A model generated the notes under the pieces. That model searched no databases and was not told where the DNA came from. It worked only from the letters and a program-made list of their open reading frames with translations. Positions 8,692-16,726 of a stretch of DNA of 64,000 nt are shown here, piece after piece. The first letter of the stretch is position 1. Each line of letters starts with the position of its first letter. A program made the position numbers and the translations under genes. The stretch comes from Marinobacter sp. EhC06 (GTDB taxonomy: Bacteria; Pseudomonadota; Gammaproteobacteria; Pseudomonadales; Oleiphilaceae), in assembly GCF_001650915.1 (NCBI RefSeq), contig NZ_LXYO01000001.1:62001-126000 (forward strand), in the 5' to 3' direction.

Positions 8692-8894
8692 AACACTGTT
8701 TTACATAGCATTTTATTTTTACTCTAGTTTCTCATCCGAAAATACGAATGTTCGTTTAGCAATACTTTGTTCAAATTGAACATTGACGTGAACACCATTT
8801 GCACAGATGATTGAGCAAAACCTTTGACACATTTGCCTGGGTTAGCTGCTCGAACGTCGACCAGAACAAAAAACGAATGCCAGAGTGACACCAG

Positions 8895-10775
8895 ATGAGA
8901 AAAAACGAATATTCGGATTACCGGAGCGTTATTGCCGATTCGTGGAACCGGTGTATTGCCTGGGGCCTTGATCACGATCATGAGCCAACACCGCTGATGC
9001 CGGAATCCGCCAGGCTGGAAGAAATAAACCGCCAGTACAGGGAATTGCTCTCGGTGACCGAGGCTGAAGTTCTGCCCTACTACCGGAACGTACTTTCCAA
9101 CAGCCGATGCCTCATTCTGCTTGCCGATCAGCACGCCACGGTGCTGAACAGCTGGGGTGATGAACGTATCACCGAGACCCGCCTGAAACCCTGGTTCCAG
9201 ACAGGAGCGAACTGGCAGGAACAGAATTGCGGTACCAACGCCATTGGCACCTCGATTGCCGTCGGTGCGCCCGTCCAGATTCAGCGAAACGAACATTTCC
9301 TGAAAATGAACCGGAGCATCATTGGTTCTGCAGCCCCTATTTTCGACGCCCACAGGCAGATTGCCGGTGTTCTAAGTGTATTCAGCGACGCTTACCTGCC
9401 ACAGGCGCACACCCTGGGCATGGTTCGGCTACTTTCTCAATCTGTCGAAAATCGCCTCATCAACCGTCAGTTTGGCCCCGATCATTTCCAGATAACCCTG
9501 AATACAACGGCGGATAACTTCGACAGCCCCTGGTCGGGAATCCTGGTTTGCGATGATTCCGGGCGGGTCATTGCGAGCAACCAGCGAGCGGACCAGTTAC
9601 TGGGGATGAATACCGTCGAGGCCCGCCTGGATGAATTGTTTACGAGCCGCCGCAATCAAATTCTTGGCCATCCGGAAACCGAAACCTTGCAACTGACCAC
9701 CCGCAGCAAGGTGCGACTGAGTGCCCGGATCAAACGCCCTACAAGGGTTGCCGATAACCCGGCTCGGATCAGCCCATTACCGCTGTCGAACGACCGCAGG
9801 TATTCAGATGAGTTTCTGGGTATCGACAACCTGGAGTTCGGTGATTCGGCAGTGAAACGTTGCGCCACACAAAGTCTCAAGGTACTTCAACGGGGCGTTC
9901 CGGTTCTTATCACCGGCGAGACAGGGGTCGGTAAGGAAGTGCTGGTCAAGGCCCTGCATCGGGCATCCCACCGCAAGGATCAACCACTGGTCGCGGTTAA
10001 CTGCGCGGCCATTCCGCCGGAACTGGTTGAGTCGGAGCTGTTCGGTTACGAAGCCGGTGCCTTCACCGGCGCCCGGGCGCAGGGTTCGCTGGGCTTTATC
10101 CGGAAGGCCCACAAGGGTATTCTGTTTCTTGATGAGATTGGCGAAATGCCCCTGTCGGCGCAGTCCCGGCTACTTCGAGTGCTGCAGGAACGGGTCGTTA
10201 CCCCGGTGGGCTCCACTGACAGTGTTCCTGTCGATATTCTGCTGGTTACCGCGACCAACCGACCTCTGGCCTCACGTATCGACAACGGCCATTTCCGGGC
10301 GGACCTCTACTACCGCATCAACGGCCTTTGCGTAGAACTCCCTGCGCTTCGGAACCGGGCCGACAGGTTGCCCCTGATACAAACCCTCTATTCGCAGCAC
10401 CGGGATCCCGGCCAGTCAGAGCATCTGTCTCCCAAAGTTCTTTCCGCCCTGGAGAACCACCCATGGCCTGGCAACATCCGGCAACTGGTAAATGTGTTGC
10501 GGGTGGCGATCGCGATTGCAGACGGGGAGGACGTGCAGGTCTGGCACTTGCCGGAAGACTTTCTCGCGGAATTCGAGGCCACTACCGGTGAGAAGTCCGA
10601 AACAGCGATCCTGGAGCCCGGTGTCGACAACGTTGAGGTGGAACCAGAAGATACACTTGCCACAACGCTCAAGGTCTATCGAAAATGCACAGGCAACGTA
10701 TCTCAGGCAGCAAGAGAACTCGCTATCAGCCGCAACACACTTTACAAGCGCCTGCGGGAATTGGGAGTTCGCTGA
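8895..10775 (+). CDS. AcoR-like sigma-54-dependent activator, probable regulator of glycerol uptake
   Basis: A 626-residue enhancer-binding protein. The order is an N-terminal helical segment, a GAF domain (about 75-190) with the AcoR-family signature NCGTNAIGTSIAVGAPV and later GSAAPIFD, a PAS-like stretch (about 215-275), an AAA+ domain with Walker A GETGVGKE at 341-348, GAFTGA at 388-393 (contact with sigma-54) and ILFLDEIGEM as Walker B, and a Fis-type helix-turn-helix at the C-terminus (GNVSQAARELAISRNTLYKR). It diverges from glpS, whose upstream region contains a -24/-12 promoter, so control of the importer is the natural inference. AcoR relatives respond to small alcohol/aldehyde metabolites; the ligand here is unknown. 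The start codon has only a weak ribosome site. Confidence 0.9.
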   Translation: MRKNEYSDYRSVIADSWNRCIAWGLDHDHEPTPLMPESARLEEINRQYRELLSVTEAEVLPYYRNVLSNSRCLILLADQHATVLNSWGDERITETRLKPWFQTGANWQEQNCGTNAIGTSIAVGAPVQIQRNEHFLKMNRSIIGSAAPIFDAHRQIAGVLSVFSDAYLPQAHTLGMVRLLSQSVENRLINRQFGPDHFQITLNTTADNFDSPWSGILVCDDSGRVIASNQRADQLLGMNTVEARLDELFTSRRNQILGHPETETLQLTTRSKVRLSARIKRPTRVADNPARISPLPLSNDRRYSDEFLGIDNLEFGDSAVKRCATQSLKVLQRGVPVLITGETGVGKEVLVKALHRASHRKDQPLVAVNCAAIPPELVESELFGYEAGAFTGARAQGSLGFIRKAHKGILFLDEIGEMPLSAQSRLLRVLQERVVTPVGSTDSVPVDILLVTATNRPLASRIDNGHFRADLYYRINGLCVELPALRNRADRLPLIQTLYSQHRDPGQSEHLSPKVLSALENHPWPGNIRQLVNVLRVAIAIADGEDVQVWHLPEDFLAEFEATTGEKSETAILEPGVDNVEVEPEDTLATTLKVYRKCTGNVSQAARELAISRNTLYKRLRELGVR

Positions 10776-10801
10776 TATTCGCTGCCGGGAAAGTCAGGGC
10801 T

Positions 10802-12274
10802 TCAAAGCTTTTCCACCGCCTGGATCCAGCCATCGTACAGCTTGTCCCGATCCTCTTTGGTCATGACCGGCTCGAAATTCCGATCGCATCGCCATAATTC
10901 CGCGAGCTCCTCGAGAGATTTGTAAACACCTGCTTCAAGGCCCGCCAGGTAAGCGGCGCCCAGGGCCGTGGTTTCAACAAGCGACGGGCGATCCACCCGG
11001 GCACCAAGAATGTCAGCCAGAAACTGCAAAACCCAGTTATTCGCCACCATGCCACCGTCGACCCTGAGGTTAACCGGGCGAATGCCGTCTTTTTCCATGG
11101 CCTTCTGCAGATCCTTGGTCTGATAGCAAACGGATTGCAGGCCCGCCGTGACAATCTCCTTGATGCCGGTATCGCGGGTCAGACCAAATATGGCGCCTCT
11201 CGCATTGGGATCCCAATAGGGCGCCCCAAGCCCGGTAAATGCCGGCACCAGGTATACACCATGATCGACTGGCGTTCCCTCAGCCAGAGGCTCCGTTTCA
11301 CAGGCATCCCGGATAAGCTGAAGGCCGTCCCGCAGCCATTGAATGGTGGCGCCGGCGATAAAGATACTGCCCTCAAGGGCATAAGTAGGCTTGCCATTCA
11401 CCCGATAGGCCACCGTGGTCAGCAACCGGTGCTCCGATTGCAAGGCTTTGTCGCCGGTATTGAGCATCAGGAAGCAACCGGTGCCGTAGGTGCTTTTCGC
11501 CATACCGATACCGAAGCAGGTCTGACCGAACAGGGCCGCTTGTTGATCTCCAGCAATACCGAGCACCGAGGTTCCGTTAAGGGCTCCACCCTCTGTGATC
11601 TCTCCGAACTGATCGGCAGAGTCCATTACCTCGGGCAACAGCGATTCGGGAATGCCGAAAAGCTCCAGGAGCTCCGGATCCCATTTCTGGTTGTGAATGT
11701 TGAACAGCATTGTACGGCTGGCATTGGTGGCGTCAGTGCGATGCTCGCGGCCACCTGTCAATCGCCACAACAAAAAGCTGTCGACGGTACCGAAAGCTAA
11801 CTCGCCGCGCTCCGCACGCTCCCGCACTCCGTCGACATTTTCCAGAATCCAGCGGATTTTGGTGGCAGAGAAATAAGGATCAATCAGCAGGCCGGTCTTG
11901 CTGTTGACCCAGGGTTCGAGCCCTTCACTTTTCAGGGACTCGCAGTAGGAGGCGGTTCGCCGGTCCTGCCAGACGATGGCGTTGTATACGGGCTCTCCGG
12001 TTTTGCGATCCCAGACTACAGTGGTCTCGCGTTGGTTGGTAATGCCTACAGCAACCACTTCACCACGATCACCACACTCTTCGGCCATTACTGCGTGACA
12101 GGTCTGCTGAACCGAAGACCAGAGATCTTCCGGATTATGCTCAACCCAACCACTGGCCGGGAAGTGCTGAGGAAACTCTTGCTGGCGGGTGGCATGTATG
12201 TTGCCCTGCAGGTCAAAGAGTATGGCTCGGGAACTGGTAGTCCCCTGATCGATGGAAAGTATGTATTGGCTCAT
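10802..12274 (-). CDS. glpK: Glycerol kinase
   Basis: Phosphorylates glycerol to glycerol-3-phosphate with ATP in the cytoplasm, trapping what the ABC importer delivers. 490 residues against about 500 in E. coli. FGGY-family motifs are clear: the N-terminal phosphate loop [13 protein letters not shown], the substrate region VWQDRRTA, and the C-terminal [18 protein letters not shown]. It converges on the sigma-54 regulator gene with a 26-bp gap and diverges from glpR. No complete TTCG-N4-CGAA operator was found in its upstream region, only half-sites. Confidence 0.97.
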   Translation of the reverse strand: MSQYILSIDQGTTSSRAILFDLQGNIHATRQQEFPQHFPASGWVEHNPEDLWSSVQQTCHAVMAEECGDRGEVVAVGITNQRETTVVWDRKTGEPVYNAIVWQDRRTASYCESLKSEGLEPWVNSKTGLLIDPYFSATKIRWILENVDGVRERAERGELAFGTVDSFLLWRLTGGREHRTDATNASRTMLFNIHNQKWDPELLELFGIPESLLPEVMDSADQFGEITEGGALNGTSVLGIAGDQQAALFGQTCFGIGMAKSTYGTGCFLMLNTGDKALQSEHRLLTTVAYRVNGKPTYALEGSIFIAGATIQWLRDGLQLIRDACETEPLAEGTPVDHGVYLVPAFTGLGAPYWDPNARGAIFGLTRDTGIKEIVTAGLQSVCYQTKDLQKAMEKDGIRPVNLRVDGGMVANNWVLQFLADILGARVDRPSLVETTALGAAYLAGLEAGVYKSLEELAELWRCDRNFEPVMTKEDRDKLYDGWIQAVEKL

Positions 12275-12478
12275 AGGGTTTCGACCTCGGTTTCTTATTT
12301 TTTCGTATTTTTACTTTTTTGAACATAAATGCCAAGTGGTTTTCACGGTAAGCGCGCATATTACCAACCAGCCCCTTTAAAAAAGCTGCATAACCCGCTG
12401 AAAACTACTAAACTTTGAGACTGTTTTCGGACGCACAGTATTTCGCATGAGAAAAATGACAGAGCGGAGGAGGTTTTA

Positions 12479-13237
12479 ATGGCACAGCGTCGCCGACAGG
12501 ATCTGATTATGGAGCTGATCCAGCAGAACGGTTTCGTCACGACCGAGCAGCTGGTAGACCAGTTCAAGGTTACGCCCCAGACCATCCGCCGGGACCTGAA
12601 TGAACTCGCCAAGCAGAAAAAGCTCCGCAGACACCATGGCGGAGCGGGCATCGATTCCAGTACGGTCAACACCGCCTATCAAGCCCGCAAGATCATGGAT
12701 CTAGAGGCCAAGGAAAGGATCGCTGAGGCTCTAGTGGAACTGATTCCGGACAACTCCTCGATGTTCATCAATATCGGCACCACCACCGAGACTATTGCCA
12801 AGGCCCTGCTGGAAAAAAACAACCTGCAGATCGTCACCAACAACCTTCACGTTGCGTCCATACTTTCAGCCAAAGAAGATTTCCACGTGATCATTGCCGG
12901 TGGTGAGGTACGCAACAGGGATGGCGGGATTGTCGGCGAAGCTACCCGAGACTTCATCAACCAGTTCAAGATGGACTTCGGCATTATTGGCATCAGCGGT
13001 ATTCACAACGATGGTTCCCTCCTGGACTTTGATTACCGCGAAGTCCGCGTCGCCCAGGCAATCATTGCCAACTCCAACCAGGTTCTTCTCGCAGCCGACC
13101 ACTCCAAGTTCGGGCGCAATGCCATGGTCCGACTCGGTAGCATTTCCCAGGCCGATCACGTGTTTACGGACCAGCAACCTCCCGTGGAAATCCGCCAGCT
13201 GCTGACCGAACACAACGTACAACTCCACATCGTCTGA
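12479..13237 (+). CDS. glpR: Glycerol-3-phosphate regulon repressor, DeoR family
   Basis: A 252-residue repressor: N-terminal DeoR winged helix ([20 protein letters not shown] then HHGGA) and a C-terminal sugar-phosphate-sensing domain with [13 protein letters not shown]. The family binds glycerol-3-phosphate and releases DNA. A strong ribosome site (GGAGGAGG) precedes the ATG. Its position between glpK and glpD and the TTCG-N4-CGAA dyads at nearby promoters identify it as GlpR. Confidence 0.93.
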   Translation: MAQRRRQDLIMELIQQNGFVTTEQLVDQFKVTPQTIRRDLNELAKQKKLRRHHGGAGIDSSTVNTAYQARKIMDLEAKERIAEALVELIPDNSSMFINIGTTTETIAKALLEKNNLQIVTNNLHVASILSAKEDFHVIIAGGEVRNRDGGIVGEATRDFINQFKMDFGIIGISGIHNDGSLLDFDYREVRVAQAIIANSNQVLLAADHSKFGRNAMVRLGSISQADHVFTDQQPPVEIRQLLTEHNVQLHIV

Positions 13238-13308
13238 TTGCTTTTCGCTTGCCCCTCTATACGAAAACGTGAACGCCTCCGCTTTTTCGTTTTTTTTCTA
13301 TTTTTTCC

Positions 13309-13337
13309 TTTACGAATATCTTTGGCTTTCGCATAAT
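13309..13337 (+). promoter_or_regulatory. Probable glpD promoter
   Basis: TTTACG (13309-13314) and CATAAT (13332-13337) are separated by 17 bp in a T-rich region about 83 bp upstream of glpD. Only TTCG/CGAA half-sites lie nearby, so GlpR control of this promoter is not directly supported. Confidence 0.4.
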
Positions 13338-13419
13338 AGAGTCATACCGCATATTGAACATTGAAAAGTGCGCATGACAACAAAGCGTCTTTTCCATTGG
13401 CGTCAGGAGATGACCAACA

Positions 13420-14949
13420 ATGACTATGGAGCACGATCAGTTTGACGTTATTGTCGTTGGCGGCGGAGTCAACGGCACTGGCATTGCCATGGACGCGGCG
13501 GGGAGAGGCCTGAAGGTCCTGCTTTGCGAAATGAATGATCTGGCATCAGCCACGTCATCAAGCAGCAGCAAGCTGATACACGGTGGTCTGCGCTATTTGG
13601 AACATTATGAATTCCGCCTTGTCCGGGAAGCTCTCGCCGAGCGCGAATCCCTGCTGCGCAATTCCCCACACATCATGTGGCCGATGCGCTTTCGGTTACC
13701 TCACCGTCCTCACCTGCGCCCAGCCTGGATGATTCGCACCGGTCTTTTTCTGTATGACCATTTGGCAAAACGGGAAATCCTGCCGGGCTCCCGCTCAATC
13801 AAGTTCGGTGAGAACGATCCGCTGAAACCCGATATCACCAAGGGCTTCGAGTACTCGGACGGCTGGGTCGACGATGCTCGCCTGGTGGTTCTGACCGCGA
13901 AAAAAGCACAGCAGTTCGGTGCGCAGATACTGACTCGCACCAAGTGCGTCAAAGCGGAACAGGGCAACCGAGACTGGAAAGTCACCCTCCGCGACATGAC
14001 CGATGAAACGGAAAAAACCGTGTCGGCCAAGGCCATTGTTAATGCCTCCGGCCCCTGGGTGAGCAGGTTATTCGGTGAAACCCTGTCGATGCCGGCCCCG
14101 AAAATGATTCGTATGGTCAAAGGCAGCCATATCGTGGTTCCAAGGCTTAACAAGGGCACCGAAGCCTACATTCTTCAGAATGAAGATGAGCGGATCGTGT
14201 TTGTCATTCCCTACGAGGATGAGTTCTCGCTGGTGGGCACCACCGACGTCGATTACGAGGGTGACCCGAAAGAAGCAAAGATCTCGCCTGAAGAAACCGA
14301 CTATCTTCTGAACATCGTGAACTCCCATTTCAAGCGACAACTGGAGCCTTCGGATGTGATCTGGTCTTACTCCGGTGTGCGCCCCCTTATGGACGATGAG
14401 CAGGAGAATGCCCAAAAGGCATCACGAGACTATTCCTTCGAGGTCAATAGTGAAAAAGGGAAGGCGCCGCTGATTTCGGTTTTCGGGGGCAAGATCACGA
14501 CCTATCGCAAGCTGGCCGAAGCCGCCACTGACAAACTGTGTCAGTTCTTTCCAGAGGCTGGCGGGCGCTGGACCAAGACCGGAGTTTTGCCGGGCGGCGA
14601 CTTTGCCAACCACGAGGCACTTGAAGAAAAGCTCAGACGAGACTTCCCTTGGCTCTCAGAGAAGGTGATTAGCCGCTATGTGCGCACCTATGGCACAACC
14701 AGCTATGACATTCTCCGGGATTGCCATTCGATGGACGATCTGGGCATACATTTCGCCGGGACGCTGTATCAGCGCGAAGTCGAGCACCTGATCAAGAACG
14801 AATGGGCCATGACGTCAGAGGATATTCTCTGGCGCAGGACCAAACAGGGGCTATACGCCAGCGACTCCGATATTGAAGCCCTGGAACGTTATCTGATGAA
14901 AACTGTCACTACTGAAACTCGCAAAACTGCTCTCCACCACAGCGCCTGA
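13420..14949 (+). CDS. glpD: Aerobic glycerol-3-phosphate dehydrogenase
   Basis: FAD flavoprotein of 509 residues that oxidises glycerol-3-phosphate to dihydroxyacetone phosphate and passes electrons to quinone at the inner membrane. The N-terminal FAD site reads DVIVVGGGVNGTGIAMDAAG, followed by the family block KLIHGGLRYLEHYEF. The C-terminal DAO_C domain is present. Length matches E. coli GlpD (501). AGGAGA precedes the ATG at 13420; an ATG at 13426 is a minor alternative. A terminator follows. Confidence 0.97.
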   Translation: MTMEHDQFDVIVVGGGVNGTGIAMDAAGRGLKVLLCEMNDLASATSSSSSKLIHGGLRYLEHYEFRLVREALAERESLLRNSPHIMWPMRFRLPHRPHLRPAWMIRTGLFLYDHLAKREILPGSRSIKFGENDPLKPDITKGFEYSDGWVDDARLVVLTAKKAQQFGAQILTRTKCVKAEQGNRDWKVTLRDMTDETEKTVSAKAIVNASGPWVSRLFGETLSMPAPKMIRMVKGSHIVVPRLNKGTEAYILQNEDERIVFVIPYEDEFSLVGTTDVDYEGDPKEAKISPEETDYLLNIVNSHFKRQLEPSDVIWSYSGVRPLMDDEQENAQKASRDYSFEVNSEKGKAPLISVFGGKITTYRKLAEAATDKLCQFFPEAGGRWTKTGVLPGGDFANHEALEEKLRRDFPWLSEKVISRYVRTYGTTSYDILRDCHSMDDLGIHFAGTLYQREVEHLIKNEWAMTSEDILWRRTKQGLYASDSDIEALERYLMKTVTTETRKTALHHSA

Positions 14950-14968
14950 AGCTCTCTCAGGCATTTAT

Positions 14969-15003
14969 GCTCCGGCCGGATTCTATCCGCCCGGAGCTTT
15001 TTT
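14969..15003 (+). terminator. Rho-independent terminator of glpD
   Basis: A 12-bp stem with one mismatch (GCTCCGG... and ...CCGGAGC) and a TTCTA loop is followed by six T's. Confidence 0.85.
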
Positions 15004-15020
15004 ACGCCGGAGTACACGGA

Positions 15021-15119
15021 CAGGGGGAGGGCTTTCCCAAAACACGCTGTAAATACGTCCCTGTAAGCTCGGCTCCGCCATCCCTGGCTCCGCACGGTTT
15101 TGGGTAAGTCCTCCCCCTG
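15021..15119. repeat. Palindromic repeat, family 1, copy A
   Basis: Arms of 23 bp (15021-15043 and 15097-15119) pair with two mismatches. Between them is a 53-bp core that aligns without gaps to the cores of copies B and C, including the CGCT start and two ATCC/TCC loop motifs. The inner hairpins of this copy are weaker than those of B and C. It sits between the convergent glpD and porin genes. Confidence 0.75.
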
Positions 15120-15149
15120 CCCTCGGAAACTTTGTGCATAAACTCCAAC

Positions 15150-15181
15150 AAAAAAGGTTGAGGAATGACCCTCAACCTTTT
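15150..15181 (-). terminator. Rho-independent terminator of the porin gene
   Basis: A 12-bp perfect stem (AAAAGGTTGAGG with CCTCAACCTTTT), a 6-base loop, and a run of six T's on the minus strand. It lies 44 bp after the porin stop codon. Confidence 0.88.
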
Positions 15182-15224
15182 CATTGCATCCCCTATGGTT
15201 GGAGGAGCAGTCATCTGGCATCAA

Positions 15225-16367
15225 TCAGAACGTCAGCTGCGAACCAAAGATGATCGCATCATATTCGCCCTGCCCGTCACCCGTACCCAGAGTAGTGTAT
15301 TCCGCCATAAGGGTCAGGTGGTCTGTCGCCGCATACCGGGCGAAGAGCATGGTCAGATCGGTATCGTCACCGTCACCGGCAATAAAGTCGTCCTCGCCTT
15401 CACCATAGCTGACACCCAGCGTGGTTCGGTTGATCTGGTAGGTGGTTTCAACATACCACTGGCTGGCGTCTTCCTCGTTCGGGTCCAGGCGGGCCGCAAA
15501 AACGCCGTTGCCGGTACCCTGGGTCATGCCGTAGTTACCGCGAACACTCAGACCACCAAGTGAGACGGAGCCACCGAAATCGATACCGGACATGGTGTAG
15601 TTATCAAAAGCACCGGTTTTCGAGTCCACGTCCTGAGTGAAGCCACTGGACCATAGGGAGAAATTGTTGCCGGAGTACACCACGTTCGCTTCGATCCGGG
15701 GCATGGTGTATTCAGCGTCTGCCGCCGCTGGAAAATCTGCTTCACTAACCTTCGACGGACTGAACAGGCCAACTTTGAATTGCAGGCCGCCCAGGCTGTT
15801 GGAGGTATACATCACGCGGGGCGTGAAGTTGGCGTAGAAGTAACCGTTACCGATGCGCCCGGCGGTGGCTGCCACCTGGTCCGGCCCACCGATCAGGCCG
15901 ACACCCAGCGCGCTGCCGTTATCACCAATAGCAGGAACCCCATAGATCCCGAAGCCCTTACCAATATTGACCTTGCCGAAATCGCCGGCCACGGCAATCT
16001 CGGAAACCCGGCTACGGAACTCGGCGTTGGCATCGCCCGGTGCAATGTTGGCGTTCATCTGGAAATGACCAGAGACTTCCAGGCCATTCTGGGTCGGCGC
16101 ATAGATGTTGGTTTGCAGTGTTGCCGGATTAAAGCCGGTCGTGATGGTGAATGAATCCTCATCGGTTGGTTGGTCATAGTTCCCGAACACCGCAAAGATC
16201 GGAATATGCCCGTTAAAACCGGCTTTCCACCCGTTATCAGACTCAAAAGAAACTTCCGCCAGGGCTGGCGAAGAAACGCCTGCCGCCAGTAAGAGCGCGG
16301 CTGCCAGAGGAGCTTTTCGGAACGAGTGGTTGTTGGACGACGTTGGAACATTGTTATTTTCGATCAT
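15225..16367 (-). CDS. Outer-membrane porin
   Basis: A 380-residue beta-barrel protein with a signal peptide of about 37 residues (a long polar N-region, then APLAAALLLAAGVSSPALA). The mature part is rich in Gly/Asn/Tyr with alternating hydrophobic strands, and it ends in Phe (SQLTF), the usual outer-membrane barrel signal. AGGAAG precedes the ATG. It has its own terminator. It lies between glpD and the orphan glycerol-type binding protein, and diverges from the latter, so it may admit glycerol or a related small solute across the outer membrane (inference from position). It is not a close match by eye to any specific porin of known substrate. Confidence 0.8.
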   Translation of the reverse strand: MIENNNVPTSSNNHSFRKAPLAAALLLAAGVSSPALAEVSFESDNGWKAGFNGHIPIFAVFGNYDQPTDEDSFTITTGFNPATLQTNIYAPTQNGLEVSGHFQMNANIAPGDANAEFRSRVSEIAVAGDFGKVNIGKGFGIYGVPAIGDNGSALGVGLIGGPDQVAATAGRIGNGYFYANFTPRVMYTSNSLGGLQFKVGLFSPSKVSEADFPAAADAEYTMPRIEANVVYSGNNFSLWSSGFTQDVDSKTGAFDNYTMSGIDFGGSVSLGGLSVRGNYGMTQGTGNGVFAARLDPNEEDASQWYVETTYQINRTTLGVSYGEGEDDFIAGDGDDTDLTMLFARYAATDHLTLMAEYTTLGTGDGQGEYDAIIFGSQLTF

Positions 16368-16726
16368 GTTAGCTTCCTGTTTTTGTTAGCGCTGAACGAT
16401 CGTCAGCCACCCAAAACGTCTTGCGAAGGACATAGCCATGGGTGGCTAACTGCGTTAACGAACTGCCCGCTTTTCGTTTTAAAACGCAACAGTTCGAAAC
16501 AGAACAAATCTAACGCCGAAAATCGGAAATGAAAAGTTTATGATCGAAAAAATTTTCGTTTAGACGAGCTTCAGAAAGGCAAAAATACCATAAAAACCAC
16601 TTAAATTATTGTTTAATAGCACTTTAATCCAATAAACAACTGATCAATATTTTTTTCGTTGACGAACCTTCTATCTAGTCATAAGATCGTTAATTGTACG
16701 AAAAGCAACAAAAACAAGAGACGATC
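16368..16726. promoter_or_regulatory. Divergent control region of the porin and orphan binding-protein genes
   Basis: This 359-bp AT-rich gap carries several TTCG/CGAA elements: CGTTTTAAAACG (palindrome near 16480), CGAAAA-N2-TTTTCG near 16544-16557, and a full GlpR-like site TTCG-TTGA-CGAA at 16655-16666. A sigma-70 promoter for the rightward gene is at 16659-16687. I could not assign a leftward promoter for the porin with confidence. Confidence 0.5.
16655..16687 (+). promoter_or_regulatory. Promoter of the orphan binding-protein gene, overlapped by a GlpR-like operator
   Basis: TTGACG (16659-16664), 17-bp spacer, TAAGAT (16682-16687). The operator TTCG-TTGA-CGAA (16655-16666) covers the -35 hexamer, a repression geometry. 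The coding start is 40 bp downstream. Confidence 0.6.
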
